In this document: positions 1-9,134 of the stretch, in pieces
How the letters are laid out: each line of letters starts with the position of its first letter
How positions within the stretch are numbered: the stretch's first letter is position 1
Assembly: GCF_016653635.2 (NCBI RefSeq)
Contig: NZ_CP067420.1
Span: 2,639,501-2,703,500, forward strand
Source: Skermanella sp. TT6
GTDB lineage: Bacteria > Pseudomonadota > Alphaproteobacteria > Azospirillales > Azospirillaceae
DNA length: 64,000 bases
Reading direction: 5' to 3'
Notes under the pieces: model-generated
The model's database searches: none
What the model was told of the DNA's origin: nothing
What the model saw: only the letters and a program-made list of their open reading frames with translations
Program-made: the position numbers and the translations under genes

Positions 1-159
1 GCCCTTCTTCACCCCGCCGGACAGGATCAGGGCCAGGGTCTCCGCCGCCATGAAGACCGACCCGGTGGCGGTCGCCGTCCGTTCCGTCTCGTCCTTGTCG
101 GAGACGTCGACCATCACGGCGCGTCCCTCGGCGTCGAAATGGGTGAAGCCGCCGGTCAT
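1..159 (-). CDS. moaC: Cyclic pyranopterin monophosphate synthase MoaC, N-terminal part
   Basis: Only the first 53 codons are in the window; the gene runs off the left edge. The start ATG (159-157) overlaps the trpC stop in an ATGA arrangement, which fixes the start and implies translational coupling. The visible protein begins [20 protein letters not shown] and continues [13 protein letters not shown], the characteristic MoaC N-terminus. MoaC acts in the first stage of molybdenum cofactor synthesis, converting the GTP-derived 3',8-cyclo intermediate to cyclic pyranopterin monophosphate. Its position directly after trpC is inferred to be the usual alphaproteobacterial order. The catalytic C-terminal half cannot be checked here. 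Confidence 0.9.
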   Translation of the reverse strand, partial: MTGGFTHFDAEGRAVMVDVSDKDETERTATATGSVFMAAETLALILSGGVKKG

Positions 160-959
160 GCGGCGGCCCGGCGGGTCAGCAGGGACCGAGTGGCCTCCGT
201 CACATCGGACTGGCGCATCAGGCTCTCGCCGACCAGGAAGCAGCGTGCGCCGGCCCTGTCCATCCGCTCCAGGTCGTCCGGCCCGTATAGACCGCTCTCG
301 CTGACCAGCAGGCGGTCCGCGGGAACCCGTGCCGCCAGTTCCTCCGTGACGGCAAGATCGACCGCCAACGTCTTGAGATTCCTGTTGTTGATACCGATCA
401 GTTCACACGGAAGATGAAGAGCGCGGTCGAGTTCCTCGCCGTTGTGGACCTCCACCAGGACGTCCATGCCGTAGCGCGCCGCCACCTCGGCCAACTCGCG
501 GGCCGTCGTGTCGTCGAGGGCGGCCATGATGAGCAGGATACAGTCGGCACCCAGCGCCCGGGCCTCAACCACCTGATAAGGATCCAGCATGAAGTCCTTG
601 CGAAGACAGGGTAATTCGCAAGCTGCCCGGGCCTCCACCAGGAACGAATCCTGGCCTTGGAAATAGGGTATGTCAGTCAGGACGGACAAGCATGCGGCCC
701 CGCCGGCCTGATAGGCATGGGCCAGCTCGGCGGGGTTGAAATCCTGTCGAATCAAACCTTTGCTGGGCGATGCTCGCTTGATTTCTGCGATCAGTCCATA
801 GTCGCCCCCGGCCAGCTTCCGGCGCAGGGAGGCCGTGAAGCCCCGCGGCGGGCCGGCTTTCATCGCCGCGCGGTCGATTTCGGCGAAGCTGCGCTCGGCA
901 CGCCGCGCCGCCACGTGGGCGCGCTTGTCGGCACAGATGCGGGTGAGAACGTCGCTCAT
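156..959 (-). CDS. trpC: Indole-3-glycerol phosphate synthase
   Basis: A 267-residue single-domain TrpC, the usual length. It closes the indole ring, converting carboxyphenylamino-deoxyribulose phosphate to indole-3-glycerol phosphate in tryptophan synthesis. Visible (beta/alpha)8-barrel motifs are [12 protein letters not shown] near residue 58, CLRKDFMLD near 119, [12 protein letters not shown] near 188 and the phosphate-binding VSESGL near 222. It carries no fused TrpF. The start ATG (959-957) overlaps the trpD stop and the stop overlaps the moaC start, so trpG-trpD-trpC-moaC read as one tightly coupled unit. Confidence 0.96.
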   Translation of the reverse strand: MSDVLTRICADKRAHVAARRAERSFAEIDRAAMKAGPPRGFTASLRRKLAGGDYGLIAEIKRASPSKGLIRQDFNPAELAHAYQAGGAACLSVLTDIPYFQGQDSFLVEARAACELPCLRKDFMLDPYQVVEARALGADCILLIMAALDDTTARELAEVAARYGMDVLVEVHNGEELDRALHLPCELIGINNRNLKTLAVDLAVTEELAARVPADRLLVSESGLYGPDDLERMDRAGARCFLVGESLMRQSDVTEATRSLLTRRAAA

Positions 960-1993
960 GCCGAGCCTCCGCTGTTGGTGATGGCGATCAGGCGGTCCAG
1001 TACGGTGCGTGCCCGGCCGCTGTCGATGGCGTCCCGGCCGAGGGCCACGGCTCCGCAGAGGTCCGGGGCCTTGCCGGCGACCAGCAGGGCCGCCGCGCTA
1101 TTCAGCAGCACGATGTCGCGATAGGCTCCATGCGCGCCGGCGAGGACCGCGTTCAACGCCTCCGCGTTCGTCGCGGCGTCGCCGCCCTTCAGGTCGGACG
1201 GACTGGACAGCAGGAGTCCGGCCTGGGCCGGCTCGATGTCGAACCGGGTGACCACGCCGTCCTTCAGCTGCGCCACGTGGGAGGCGCCGGTGGTGGTCAG
1301 TTCGTCCAACCCGTCGGAGCCATGGACGACCCAGGCGGTTTCCGATCCCAGCCGGGCCAGGACCTGGGCGATCGGTTCCAGCCATTCCTTCGCGAAGACG
1401 CCGAGAAGCTGCCGCTTGGCGCCCGCCGGGTTCGACAGCGGACCCATCAGGTTGAAGATCGTCCGGGTGCCCAGCTCGACCCGCGTTCCCGCCACGTTGC
1501 GCATGGCCGTATGGTGGCGCGGCGCCATCAGGAAGCAGATGCCGATCTCGTCGAGCGCCCGCTGCACCAGCGCCATCTCGCACTCGATATCGACGCCCAG
1601 GGCGGTCAGCACGTCGGCGGCGCCGGACTTGCTCGAGGCCGCGCGGTTGCCGTGCTTGGCCACCGGAACGCCGCAGGACGCCACCACCAGGGCCGTCGCG
1701 GTCGAGATGTTGTAGGTGCCGGAAGCGTCGCCGCCCGTGCCGCAGGTGTCGATCGTGCCGGGAGGGGCCTTGATCGGCACCGCCTTCGCCCGCATGGTCC
1801 GGGCGGCGCCGGTGATCTCCTCCACCGTCTCCCCGCGCACCCGAAGCGCCATCAGGAAGCCGCCCATCTGGGCCGGCGTCGCGTTGCCCGACATGATGAT
1901 GTCGAAGGCAAGCTCGGCCTCGGACTCGCCCAGGCGCCGGCCCGCGGCGACGCCGGCCAGGATCGCCTTCATGTCCGACATGTCCGCGGTCAT
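956..1993 (-). CDS. trpD: Anthranilate phosphoribosyltransferase
   Basis: A 345-residue TrpD that transfers phosphoribose from PRPP to anthranilate. I place the start at 1993 because that ATG overlaps the trpG stop (ATGA); the frame stays open upstream only as an artefact of high GC. Family motifs are clear: the glycine-rich [19 protein letters not shown], then [17 protein letters not shown], then [16 protein letters not shown]. Two further ATGs follow within eight codons (MSDM, MKAIL) and could be used instead. The enzyme is cytosolic and functionally paired with TrpE/TrpG. Confidence 0.95.
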   Translation of the reverse strand: MTADMSDMKAILAGVAAGRRLGESEAELAFDIIMSGNATPAQMGGFLMALRVRGETVEEITGAARTMRAKAVPIKAPPGTIDTCGTGGDASGTYNISTATALVVASCGVPVAKHGNRAASSKSGAADVLTALGVDIECEMALVQRALDEIGICFLMAPRHHTAMRNVAGTRVELGTRTIFNLMGPLSNPAGAKRQLLGVFAKEWLEPIAQVLARLGSETAWVVHGSDGLDELTTTGASHVAQLKDGVVTRFDIEPAQAGLLLSSPSDLKGGDAATNAEALNAVLAGAHGAYRDIVLLNSAAALLVAGKAPDLCGAVALGRDAIDSGRARTVLDRLIAITNSGGSA

Positions 1994-2583
1994 GCCGCGC
2001 GCTCCGCCGGGGAGCCGGTCATCCGGACGAAGTTGGCCAGCAGCGCGTGCCCGTTCTCGGACGCGATGCTTTCCGGGTGGAACTGCACGCCGTGGATCGG
2101 CAGCTCGCGATGCATCAGGCCCATGATCAGGCCATCCTCGCTCTCCGCCGTCGCCTTGAGCGAGTCGGGCAGGGTCTCGCGCTCGACGATCAGGGAATGG
2201 TAGCGGGTCGCCGGAAAGGGGGAGGGCAATCCCGCCAGCACGCTTTCGCCGGAATGGCTCATCATGCTGATCTTGCCGTGCATCGGCGCCGGCGCCCGGA
2301 CCACGTGCCCGCCGAACGCCTGCCCGATGGCCTGGTGGCCCAGGCAGACGCCCAGCAGCGGCAAGCGCCGTTCGGCGGCGGCGGCGATCATGTCCAGGCA
2401 GATGCCGGCCCTGTCGGGGTCGCACGGACCGGGAGACAGCACGATGCCGTCGGGGCGCAGATCGAGCGCCTGTGCCACCGTCAGTGCGTCATTGCGCTTC
2501 ACCATGATCTCGGCGCCCAGTTCCCCGAGGAAATGGACGAGGTTGTAGGTGAAACTGTCATAGTTGTCGATCAGCAGCAGCAT
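1990..2583 (-). CDS. trpG: Anthranilate synthase component II (glutamine amidotransferase)
   Basis: A 197-residue class I glutamine amidotransferase that supplies ammonia to TrpE. It begins [20 protein letters not shown], the standard TrpG/PabA N-terminus. The nucleophile is Cys80 in [15 protein letters not shown], and His169 and Glu171 sit in GVQFHPES. The PGPCDP oxyanion-strand motif is present. The start at 2583 is chosen over an in-frame ATG seven codons upstream because homologues begin here. TrpG and PabA share this fold and some bacteria use one protein for both jobs. The link to trpD and trpC supports the trp role. Its partner trpE lies 2.1 kb away across the copper module. Confidence 0.95.
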   Translation of the reverse strand: MLLLIDNYDSFTYNLVHFLGELGAEIMVKRNDALTVAQALDLRPDGIVLSPGPCDPDRAGICLDMIAAAAERRLPLLGVCLGHQAIGQAFGGHVVRAPAPMHGKISMMSHSGESVLAGLPSPFPATRYHSLIVERETLPDSLKATAESEDGLIMGLMHRELPIHGVQFHPESIASENGHALLANFVRMTGSPAERAA

Positions 2584-2708
2584 GCGGCAATCCGCGGCAA
2601 ACAAATGGGAAACAGTGAGCCGCTACCCTACAAGGCGCGCCCGCGGATTTCCAGCACGCCGCTTGGGCCGCGGCAGGGATCATAGGGCGGGGTTCACGGG
2701 GCGGGGTC

Positions 2709-2739
2709 TTGACCTTCCCACCACTGGAAGCCCCATATC
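2709..2739 (+). promoter_or_regulatory. CueR-type copper-responsive promoter and operator
   Basis: TTGACC (2709-2714) is followed after a 19-base spacer by CATATC (2734-2739). The spacer holds the dyad CTTCC (2714-2718), seven bases, GGAAG (2726-2730). A TTGACCTTCCC...TGGAAG layout with an overlong 19-bp spacer is the hallmark of MerR-family metal promoters and closely matches CueR operators. It points along the plus strand towards cueR, with an expected start near 2746, leaving a leader of about 90 bases. The reading that CueR controls its own operon is inferred. Confidence 0.75.
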
Positions 2740-2837
2740 GGGATGTGGGACGGGACGCATGGGCAAGCTCTATGGGGTAACGGTCTGTTAACGATCACGA
2801 TCGATCGTAACGCGCTGTCGAATGGGGAACTTGGGCA

Positions 2838-3248
2838 ATGAACATCGGAACGGCTTCGAAACGGTCGGGCGTACCGGCCAAGACGATCCGCTATTACGAG
2901 GGCATCGGCCTGATCTCGTCGGCAGGCCGAAGCGCCAACGGCTATCGCGTCTACACGGAGGAGGAGGTCCAGACCCTGCGCTTCGTGTCGCACGCCCGGT
3001 CGTTGGGGTTCTCCGTCCGGGACGTCGGCAGCCTGCTGGCCCTGTGGCGCGACCGCAGCCGGGCCAGCGCCGACGTGAAGGCGCTCGCGCGCGGCCACAT
3101 CGCGGAGATCGACGCGAAGATCGCCGAGCTTCGCAGCATCCGCGAATCGCTGCTCACGCTGGTGGATCGCTGCCATGGCGACGACCGACCGGACTGTCCC
3201 ATCCTCGAATCGCTGGCGACCCCCACGTCGGCGGAGCATTGCGCCTGA
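2838..3248 (+). CDS. cueR: Cu(I)-responsive MerR-family regulator CueR/HmrR
   Basis: A 136-residue MerR-family activator. The N-terminal winged helix includes SGVPAKTIRYYEGIGLI and NGYRVYTEEEV, followed by a dimerisation helix. The metal loop has Cys112 and Cys120 seven residues apart in CHGDDRPDCPIL, and Ser77 occupies the position that distinguishes +1-ion sensors. All three match E. coli CueR numbering, so Cu(I)/Ag(I)/Au(I) sensing is well supported. A CueR-type promoter lies 100 bases upstream. The next gene starts 3 nt after the stop and a CopZ-like chaperone follows. No copper ATPase is visible here, so its main target may be elsewhere. Confidence 0.92.
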   Translation: MNIGTASKRSGVPAKTIRYYEGIGLISSAGRSANGYRVYTEEEVQTLRFVSHARSLGFSVRDVGSLLALWRDRSRASADVKALARGHIAEIDAKIAELRSIRESLLTLVDRCHGDDRPDCPILESLATPTSAEHCA

Positions 3249-3251
3249 CCC

Positions 3252-4394
3252 ATGGCATCTTCCAAGTCCAAACCGTCGAAACCGCGGCGCGCCCGGCCGA
3301 GATCCCTGCCCAGGGGACTCGCGCTGAGGGCGCTGGGCGGCCGCATCAGGCCGGTGGCCCTGGCCGGCGCGGCGATCGCCGCCACGTTCGGCGCCGGCGC
3401 GATATTCGGCTTCGTGTACCGCCACGAGCCGGAGCGCCCCCCGGCGCAGGTCGCGACCGTCCGCCCCGCGCCGGTGCGTCCGACCGCTCCCCGGATCGAG
3501 ACGCCGCCGGTCGAGCCGCCCCGGCTCTCCGCGCCCGCCGAAGCCGTTCCGCCGGAGCCACCACAGCCGGCCCCGGCTGCCAAGCCGGTTCCGGCGCCGG
3601 CCATCCTGGCCGCCGTGCTGCCGCCGCCCCTGGCACCCGCCGTGCCGCCCGCCCAGGTGACTCCCGGTGCGCCCGCATGGCTCAAGAACGCCCTGCCGTT
3701 CACGGCGCCCCATTCGGGTCCGATGATCGCGATCGTGATCGACGACATGGGGCTCGACCGCAAAAGGAGCGCCCGCGTCGTAGGGCTGCCGGGGCCGCTG
3801 ACCCTGGCCTGGCTGCCCTACGCCAACGATCTGCCCCGGCAAACCCGGGCGGCCCGCGCGGCCGGGCACGAGCTGATGGTCCATATCCCGATGGAGCCCC
3901 AGGGCGGCGACATCGATCCCGGGCCGGGCGCCATGACGGTGAGCGCCGGCAGCGGGGAACTGCTGCGGCGGCTCGACCAGGGTCTGAAGGCGTTCGACGG
4001 GTATATCGGCGTCAACAACCACATGGGCAGCCGGTTCACCGAGGACCGGCCGGGCATGCGCACCGTCCTGTCGGAGCTTCACCGGCGCGGGCTGATGTTC
4101 CTGGACAGCCGCACCACGACGCGCAGCGTCGCCTCCAGCGTCGCCCGCGAGCTGCAGGTGCCGACCGTCGGCCGGGACGTCTTCCTTGACCACGACATGA
4201 GCCCCGCGGCGGTGCGGGCGAGCCTCGCCAAGGTCGAGGCCGTGGCCAGGCGGCAGGGCTACGCGGTCGCCATCGGGCACCCGCACGACGCGACCGTCGA
4301 CGCCCTGGCGCAATGGCTGCCGGCCGTCGCGGCGCGCGGCTTCGCGCTGGTGCCCGTCAGCACCGTCCTCAAGCACCGCCAGCCAAACGGCTGA
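3252..4394 (+). CDS. Divergent polysaccharide deacetylase family protein (YibQ/DUF610 type)
   Basis: A 380-residue predicted membrane-anchored periplasmic protein. A basic N-terminus is followed by one membrane segment (about residues 35-55), a long Pro/Ala-rich linker (about 62-150) and a C-terminal NodB-like domain. Domain landmarks are IAIVIDDMG, ELMVHIPMEPQGG, VNNHMGSRFTED, FLDSRT, DVFLDHD and AIGHPH, typical of the divergent polysaccharide deacetylase family. The expected substrate is an envelope polysaccharide, but activity is unproven for most members. It starts 3 nt after cueR and precedes copZ, so cotranscription under copper control is plausible. Relatives are often linked to envC/ctpA-type peptidoglycan genes, which makes the copper setting unusual. 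Confidence 0.8.
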   Translation: MASSKSKPSKPRRARPRSLPRGLALRALGGRIRPVALAGAAIAATFGAGAIFGFVYRHEPERPPAQVATVRPAPVRPTAPRIETPPVEPPRLSAPAEAVPPEPPQPAPAAKPVPAPAILAAVLPPPLAPAVPPAQVTPGAPAWLKNALPFTAPHSGPMIAIVIDDMGLDRKRSARVVGLPGPLTLAWLPYANDLPRQTRAARAAGHELMVHIPMEPQGGDIDPGPGAMTVSAGSGELLRRLDQGLKAFDGYIGVNNHMGSRFTEDRPGMRTVLSELHRRGLMFLDSRTTTRSVASSVARELQVPTVGRDVFLDHDMSPAAVRASLAKVEAVARRQGYAVAIGHPHDATVDALAQWLPAVAARGFALVPVSTVLKHRQPNG

Positions 4395-4446
4395 AGCGGT
4401 ATCCGCGCATCAACCAGAACCGACCAGAAGCACCGAGGAGAGAACC

Positions 4447-4659
4447 ATGAGCACGAAGTACAAGGTATCCGGCATGACCTGCGGCGGCTGCGCCCGTTCG
4501 GTCACCAATGCGATCACCGCCAAGGATGGGCAGGCGAAAGTCGAGGTCGACCTGGCGGCCGGCACCGTCGCGGTGGACGGCAGCCTGTCGGCGGACGCCG
4601 TCAAGGACGCGGTCGAAGGCGCCGGATTCGATTTCGACGGCGTGGCGGCGGCGGCCTGA
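4447..4659 (+). CDS. copZ: Copper chaperone, heavy-metal-associated domain protein
   Basis: A 70-residue single HMA domain with the Cu(I)-binding motif GMTCGGC (Cys12 and Cys15), the size and layout of CopZ. Such proteins bind Cu(I) in the cytosol and pass it to P1B-type ATPases or to a CueR-class sensor. A clear Shine-Dalgarno (GAGGAGAG) precedes the ATG. It is the last gene of the cueR module and ends just before the hairpin that separates it from the convergent trpE. Its linkage to cueR supports copper over mercury as the ligand. The symbol reflects family resemblance only. Confidence 0.85.
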   Translation: MSTKYKVSGMTCGGCARSVTNAITAKDGQAKVEVDLAAGTVAVDGSLSADAVKDAVEGAGFDFDGVAAAA

Positions 4660-4676
4660 CCGCCGCGAACGCCCTT

Positions 4677-4700
4677 GCGGCCCGGCTCGTGCCGGGCCGC
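4677..4700. terminator. Perfect 10-bp hairpin between convergent copZ and trpE
   Basis: GCGGCCCGGC, loop TCGT, GCCGGGCCGC forms a perfect stem in the 55-bp gap between the two convergent genes. There is no T-run on either side, so it would be a weak intrinsic terminator or a 3'-end stabiliser. Its right arm runs into a tandem 13-base repeat (GGGCCGCGTCACC twice, 4693-4718). Confidence 0.5.
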
Positions 4701-4714
4701 GTCACCGGGCCGCG

Positions 4715-6220
4715 TCACCGGGACGAGGCGAACCGTACGGCCTCTTCCGCCGCCCGGATCAGCGCGCGGGACTTGTTCACCGTTTCCTGGTACTCGGATT
4801 CCGGATCGCTGTCGGCGACCACGCCGCCGCCGGCCTGGACATGCATCACGCCGTCCTTCAGCACGGCGGTCCGAAGCGCGATGCAGGTGTCCATGGCGCC
4901 GTTCGCGCCGAAATAGCCGACGCAGCCGCCATAGACCCCGCGGCGGGCCTTCTCCAGCTCGTCGATGATCTCCATCGCCCGCACCTTGGGCGCACCGGAT
5001 ACCGTGCCGGCGGGGAAGCCGGCGAACAGCGCGTCCAGGGCGTCGTATTTCGGGTCGATCGTTCCTTCCACGTTCGAAACGATGTGCATGACGTGGGAGT
5101 AATACTCGATCACCATCCGTTCCGTCACCGTGACGGAACCGATTTCGGCCACGCGCCCGACATCGTTGCGGCCCAGGTCGAGCAGCATCAGGTGCTCCGA
5201 CAGCTCCTTGGGATCGGACAGCAGGTCGGCGGCCAGGGCCTTGTCCTCCTCCGGCGTGGCGCCGCGCTTGCGGGTGCCGGCGATCGGGCGAATCGTCACC
5301 TTGCCGTCGCGCAGCCGCACCAGGATCTCGGGGCTGGAGCCGACGATGCTGAGATCCTCGAAATCCAGGTACAGCAGGAACGGCGACGGGTTCAGCCGCC
5401 GTAGCGCCCGGTAGAGGCTGAAGGGCGGCAGCTCGAACGGGACGCTGAACCGGTGCGAGGGCACGACCTGGAACACGTCGCCGGCCCGGATGTACTCCTT
5501 CGCCCGCTCGACGATCGCGTGGTATTCCTCGCGCGTGGTGTTCGACACCGGCTCCGGCAAGGCCCGCGTCACCGCCGTCGCCTCGCGCCGGTAGGGCAGG
5601 TTGCGCTCCAGGTCCGAGATGGCGTCGCCCAGACGCTCCAGGGCGAGGTCGTAGGCGGCCTCGGCATCCAGGCCGGCAGCCGGCCAGACCGGCGTGACCA
5701 GGGTGATCTGGTTCTGGATCCCGTCGAACACCGCGATGATGGTCGGCCGCATCAGGATCGCGTCCGGGATGCCGAGCATGTCCGGGTTGTCGTCGGGCAG
5801 CCGCTCGATCAGCCGGACCATGTCGTAGCCCAGATAGCCGAACAGCCCGGCCGCCATGGGAGGCAACTCGGCCGGCAGGTCGATCCGGCTCTCGGCCAGC
5901 AACCCGCGCAATGCCTGGAGCGGCGGCTCGTCGGTCGGTTCGAACGCCTGGGCGTCGAACCGGGCCCGCCGGTTGATCTCCACCTTGTCGCGTCGGCACC
6001 GCCAGATCAGGTCCGGCTTCAGCCCGATGAACGAATAGCGGCCGCGTACCTCGCCGCCGGTGACCGATTCCAGAAGGAAGCAGTTCTTCTGGCCGTCGGC
6101 CAGCTTGATCATGGCCGAAACCGGGGTCTCGAGGTCGCTGACCAGGGTGGTCCAGACGACCTGGGGCCGGCCGGCCCCGTAGGTTTCGACAAAGCCGGGA
6201 CGGGCGGGCAGGGCCTTCAT
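4715..6220 (-). CDS. trpE: Anthranilate synthase component I
   Basis: A 501-residue chorismate-utilising enzyme that makes anthranilate from chorismate with TrpG-derived ammonia. The N-terminal regulatory domain has the FLLES element associated with tryptophan feedback binding. The catalytic domain shows SSPEILVRL, IRPIAGTRKRG, HLMLLDLGRNDVGRVAEIGS, GTVSGAPKVRAMEIIDELE and YGGCVGYFGANG. It starts 6 nt after the ppiD stop, so it should be cotranscribed with ppiD from upstream of 8107. I saw no leader peptide or attenuator. It is separated from trpGDC by the oppositely oriented copper module. Confidence 0.96.
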   Translation of the reverse strand: MKALPARPGFVETYGAGRPQVVWTTLVSDLETPVSAMIKLADGQKNCFLLESVTGGEVRGRYSFIGLKPDLIWRCRRDKVEINRRARFDAQAFEPTDEPPLQALRGLLAESRIDLPAELPPMAAGLFGYLGYDMVRLIERLPDDNPDMLGIPDAILMRPTIIAVFDGIQNQITLVTPVWPAAGLDAEAAYDLALERLGDAISDLERNLPYRREATAVTRALPEPVSNTTREEYHAIVERAKEYIRAGDVFQVVPSHRFSVPFELPPFSLYRALRRLNPSPFLLYLDFEDLSIVGSSPEILVRLRDGKVTIRPIAGTRKRGATPEEDKALAADLLSDPKELSEHLMLLDLGRNDVGRVAEIGSVTVTERMVIEYYSHVMHIVSNVEGTIDPKYDALDALFAGFPAGTVSGAPKVRAMEIIDELEKARRGVYGGCVGYFGANGAMDTCIALRTAVLKDGVMHVQAGGGVVADSDPESEYQETVNKSRALIRAAEEAVRFASSR

Positions 6221-6226
6221 GGCGGG

Positions 6227-8107
6227 TCAGTTCCGTTGGAACAGGGAGTCGACGGTGGATTGGTGGATCGACACCGCACGGCTCTGGCGCAGCGCGTCGG
6301 TGAACTGGGCCAGCAGGTCGCCCGCGACCGCCTGCTGGACGCCCTGGCGGAGCTGCGCCACCTGGGGTTCCGATGCGGCCGGATCGGCCTGCTGGATGTC
6401 GCGCAGGCGGATGACCAGCTGCCCGTCCTGGGTCGGCGTCACCGCGACTTCCCCCTGCGACATCTCGAACAGCTGCTGGACGGAAGCGGGCGGCAGGCCG
6501 CCGGACTCGCGGCCGGCCCGGGTCAGGGGAGGCGTCACGCCCTCGACGGCGCCCGGCACCAGGGATGCCGCCTCGGCGGCCGGCGTGCCGGCCCTCAGCC
6601 GCTCCGCCATCTCCTCGGCACGCTGGGCCGCCAGCTTGGAGCGCTGCTCGGCTTGCCAGGCGGCGACCACCTCGTCGCGGATGGCGTCGAGCGGGCGGAG
6701 CGCCGCCGGGGTGACGGCATCGACCCGGGTGACGAAGTAGTCGCCGCCCTGGATTTCGGTCAGATTGCCGGTCGCGCCCTGCTGAAGCGCGAAAGCCGTC
6801 TGGGCGATCTGCTGGGCGCCGGGCAGTCCCTCCACCGCGCCGCCGTCCGGCCGCCGGCCGGTCGCGTCGATCGCCTCGACCTGGGTGACGCGCAGGCCCA
6901 GCCGCTGGGCCGTGTCCTCGATGCTGGCGCCGCCGGCCAGCTCGTCCTCGACCTTGTTGGCCAGTTCGTAGACCTGATCCACCGCGCGGTCGCGCTTCAG
7001 CTCGGCCAGGAGGGCGTCCCGCACCTGCTCGAAGGTCTGCACGCTGCCCGGCTCGACATCCTTGACCCGCATGACATGCCAGCCGAGCGGGCTCTGGATC
7101 GGCGCGCTGACCTCCCCTTCCTGAAGGGCGAACACCGGTTCGGCCAGTTCGCCCAGCAGATCCTCGCGGGCGAGGCCGTTGAGCGTCAGCACCTCCGCGC
7201 CGCCGCTCGCCGCCGCCGTCTCCAGGGTCTGCCCCTGGCCGAGCGAGGTCTCGATAGTGCGCGCGGTCTCTTCGTCCTGCACCAGGACCTGGTCGACCGT
7301 ACGGCGCTCGGGCGTCTGGAACTCGGCGGCCCGGGCATCGTAGGCGGCCCGCAGGTCCTCCTCGGAAACGGCGATCTCGCCGGCGACGTCGTCCGCCGTC
7401 AGCAGGGCGACAGTCAGCTTGCGGAACTCCGGCGCGGTGAAACGGACCGCCTTCTCCTGATGGAAGGCGGACAGGGCGGCATCGTCGGGCGCGCCGACAT
7501 TGCCCATGGCGGCGTTGGGCACCAGGATCGTCTCGGCGACCCGACGCTCGGCCTGCCGGCGGAACAGGTCCTCCACCAGCGGTGCCGGGGCCTGGGCGCC
7601 CGCGGCAACCGCGCCGACCAGCTGGGTCCGCTTGATCTCCGCCCGCAGGATCTGGACATAGCCTTCCTCGGTCAGCTGGTTGGCGGCCAGGACGCGGCGG
7701 AACTGGTCGGGATCGAACTGGCCGAGCTGGTTGCGGAAGGCCGGCTCCTCGCGCAGTTCGTTCAGCACGAGCTGGTCGCTGACCCGCAGCCCGGCCTCGT
7801 CGGCCGCCTGGCTCAGCAGGGTGCGCTGGACGAGCTGTTCCAGCGTCTGGTCGACCAGGCCCAGTTGGCGGGCCTGCTCGGCGTCGATCTGGCCGCCCAG
7901 CATCTGGCGCAGCCTGTTCAGCTCCTGGCGGAAGGCGTTGTCCAATTCCTGGGTCGAGATCTTGACGTCCCCGACCTCGGCGACGGTGGTGTCGGTCCGG
8001 CCGCGGAAGATGTCGCCGATGCCCCATACCGCGAAGCTGAGGATCAGGAGGGCGAACAGGATCTTGACGACCCATGAACCGACGGTGCTGCGCAGGGCTT
8101 GAAGCAT
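6227..8107 (-). CDS. ppiD: Periplasmic peptidyl-prolyl isomerase/chaperone PpiD (SurA-like N-terminus)
   Basis: A 626-residue inner-membrane-anchored folding factor for exported proteins. A short cytosolic N-terminus precedes one membrane helix (about residues 12-33), then SurA-like chaperone regions and one parvulin domain. The parvulin part has the LGWHVMRV signature, and a second rotamase-like region follows. The start at 8107 (MLQALRSTVGSW) is preferred over an ATG 13 codons upstream because PpiD proteins begin just before the anchor. It diverges from tpiA and leads directly into trpE. The length is typical of PpiD. Confidence 0.88.
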   Translation of the reverse strand: MLQALRSTVGSWVVKILFALLILSFAVWGIGDIFRGRTDTTVAEVGDVKISTQELDNAFRQELNRLRQMLGGQIDAEQARQLGLVDQTLEQLVQRTLLSQAADEAGLRVSDQLVLNELREEPAFRNQLGQFDPDQFRRVLAANQLTEEGYVQILRAEIKRTQLVGAVAAGAQAPAPLVEDLFRRQAERRVAETILVPNAAMGNVGAPDDAALSAFHQEKAVRFTAPEFRKLTVALLTADDVAGEIAVSEEDLRAAYDARAAEFQTPERRTVDQVLVQDEETARTIETSLGQGQTLETAAASGGAEVLTLNGLAREDLLGELAEPVFALQEGEVSAPIQSPLGWHVMRVKDVEPGSVQTFEQVRDALLAELKRDRAVDQVYELANKVEDELAGGASIEDTAQRLGLRVTQVEAIDATGRRPDGGAVEGLPGAQQIAQTAFALQQGATGNLTEIQGGDYFVTRVDAVTPAALRPLDAIRDEVVAAWQAEQRSKLAAQRAEEMAERLRAGTPAAEAASLVPGAVEGVTPPLTRAGRESGGLPPASVQQLFEMSQGEVAVTPTQDGQLVIRLRDIQQADPAASEPQVAQLRQGVQQAVAGDLLAQFTDALRQSRAVSIHQSTVDSLFQRN

Positions 8108-8342
8108 GATCCAACGTCTTGAAAGCGGGGCCGGTCGGACCGGCAATTATAACTACGTTGCGACGGCGCCGCCGCGATGGCGCGGCATCATAGGTGCCGG
8201 TCCCCATAGCGGCAACAGGGGATTTCCCGGGGCAACCTCCCGCCGCGACCGCCGCCGGATGCGCGCCGGTGTGGAATTGCGCGCCCGCGCTTGCTAGACA
8301 GCGTCCCACCTTCGCTGCAACCCATGACGAGATGGAGAGCCC

Positions 8343-9098
8343 ATGCCCGCACGTCGCAAGCTGATCGCCGGAAACTGGAAGATGAACGGCCTCCACGCCG
8401 CCGGGCTGGAACTGGCGACCGACCTGGCCCGCCGGCTGGCCTCGGCCGGAACGGTCGGTTTCGACATGCTGGTCTGCCCGCCGGCCACCCTCGTCCATCC
8501 CGTCGCCGGCACCGTCGCCGGGACGCCGCTCGCGGTCGGCGGCCAGGACTGCCATCCGAAGGAATCGGGCGCCCATACCGGCGACATCAGCGCCGCCATG
8601 CTGGTGGACGCGGGTGCGCGCTTCGTCATCGTCGGGCACTCCGAGCGGCGGCAGAACCACGGCGAGGACGACGCCCTGGTCGCGGCCAAGGCGGCGGCGG
8701 CCCATGCCGCCGGGCTGGTCGCCATCGTCTGCGTCGGCGAGACGCTGGAGCAGCGCGAAGCGGGACAGGCGCTGGATGTGGTCGCCTCCCAGGTGGCGGG
8801 ATCGCTGCCGGCCGGCGCCGACGCCGCGAACACGGTCATCGCCTACGAGCCGGTCTGGGCCATCGGCACGGGCAAGACCGCGACCGCCGCCGACGTGGCC
8901 GAGGTGCACGCCCACATCCGCGGCACCCTTGCCGGCCGGGCCGGCGACCCGGACGCGGTGCGCATCCTGTACGGCGGTTCGGTGAAGCCGTCCAACGCCG
9001 CCGAGCTGATGGCGGTGGAGGACGTGGACGGCGCCCTGGTCGGCGGCGCCAGCCTGGTGGCCGACGATTTTTGGGCCATCGCGGAAACTTGCCGCTAG
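8343..9098 (+). CDS. tpiA: Triosephosphate isomerase
   Basis: A 251-residue TIM-barrel enzyme that interconverts dihydroxyacetone phosphate and glyceraldehyde 3-phosphate. Catalytic residues are visible: Lys13 in GNWKMN, His99 in VGHSERR and Glu169 in [11 protein letters not shown]. The phosphate-binding [10 protein letters not shown] is also present. The ATG is preceded by GATGGAGAGCCC. It diverges from ppiD across a 235-bp gap that must hold both promoters, though I could not assign either with confidence. secG follows in the common alphaproteobacterial order tpiA-secG-pyrG. Confidence 0.97.
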   Translation: MPARRKLIAGNWKMNGLHAAGLELATDLARRLASAGTVGFDMLVCPPATLVHPVAGTVAGTPLAVGGQDCHPKESGAHTGDISAAMLVDAGARFVIVGHSERRQNHGEDDALVAAKAAAAHAAGLVAIVCVGETLEQREAGQALDVVASQVAGSLPAGADAANTVIAYEPVWAIGTGKTATAADVAEVHAHIRGTLAGRAGDPDAVRILYGGSVKPSNAAELMAVEDVDGALVGGASLVADDFWAIAETCR

Positions 9099-9134
9099 CG
9101 AAACCGCCGGCGAGTTAGTAAATATCGGCCGGAG

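Noticed and set aside
2743-2841. A 32-codon frame between the CueR promoter and cueR, ending in an ATGA overlap with cueR
   Set aside because: Its ATG lies upstream of the predicted transcription start near 2746 and has no ribosome site; the overlap is probably chance.
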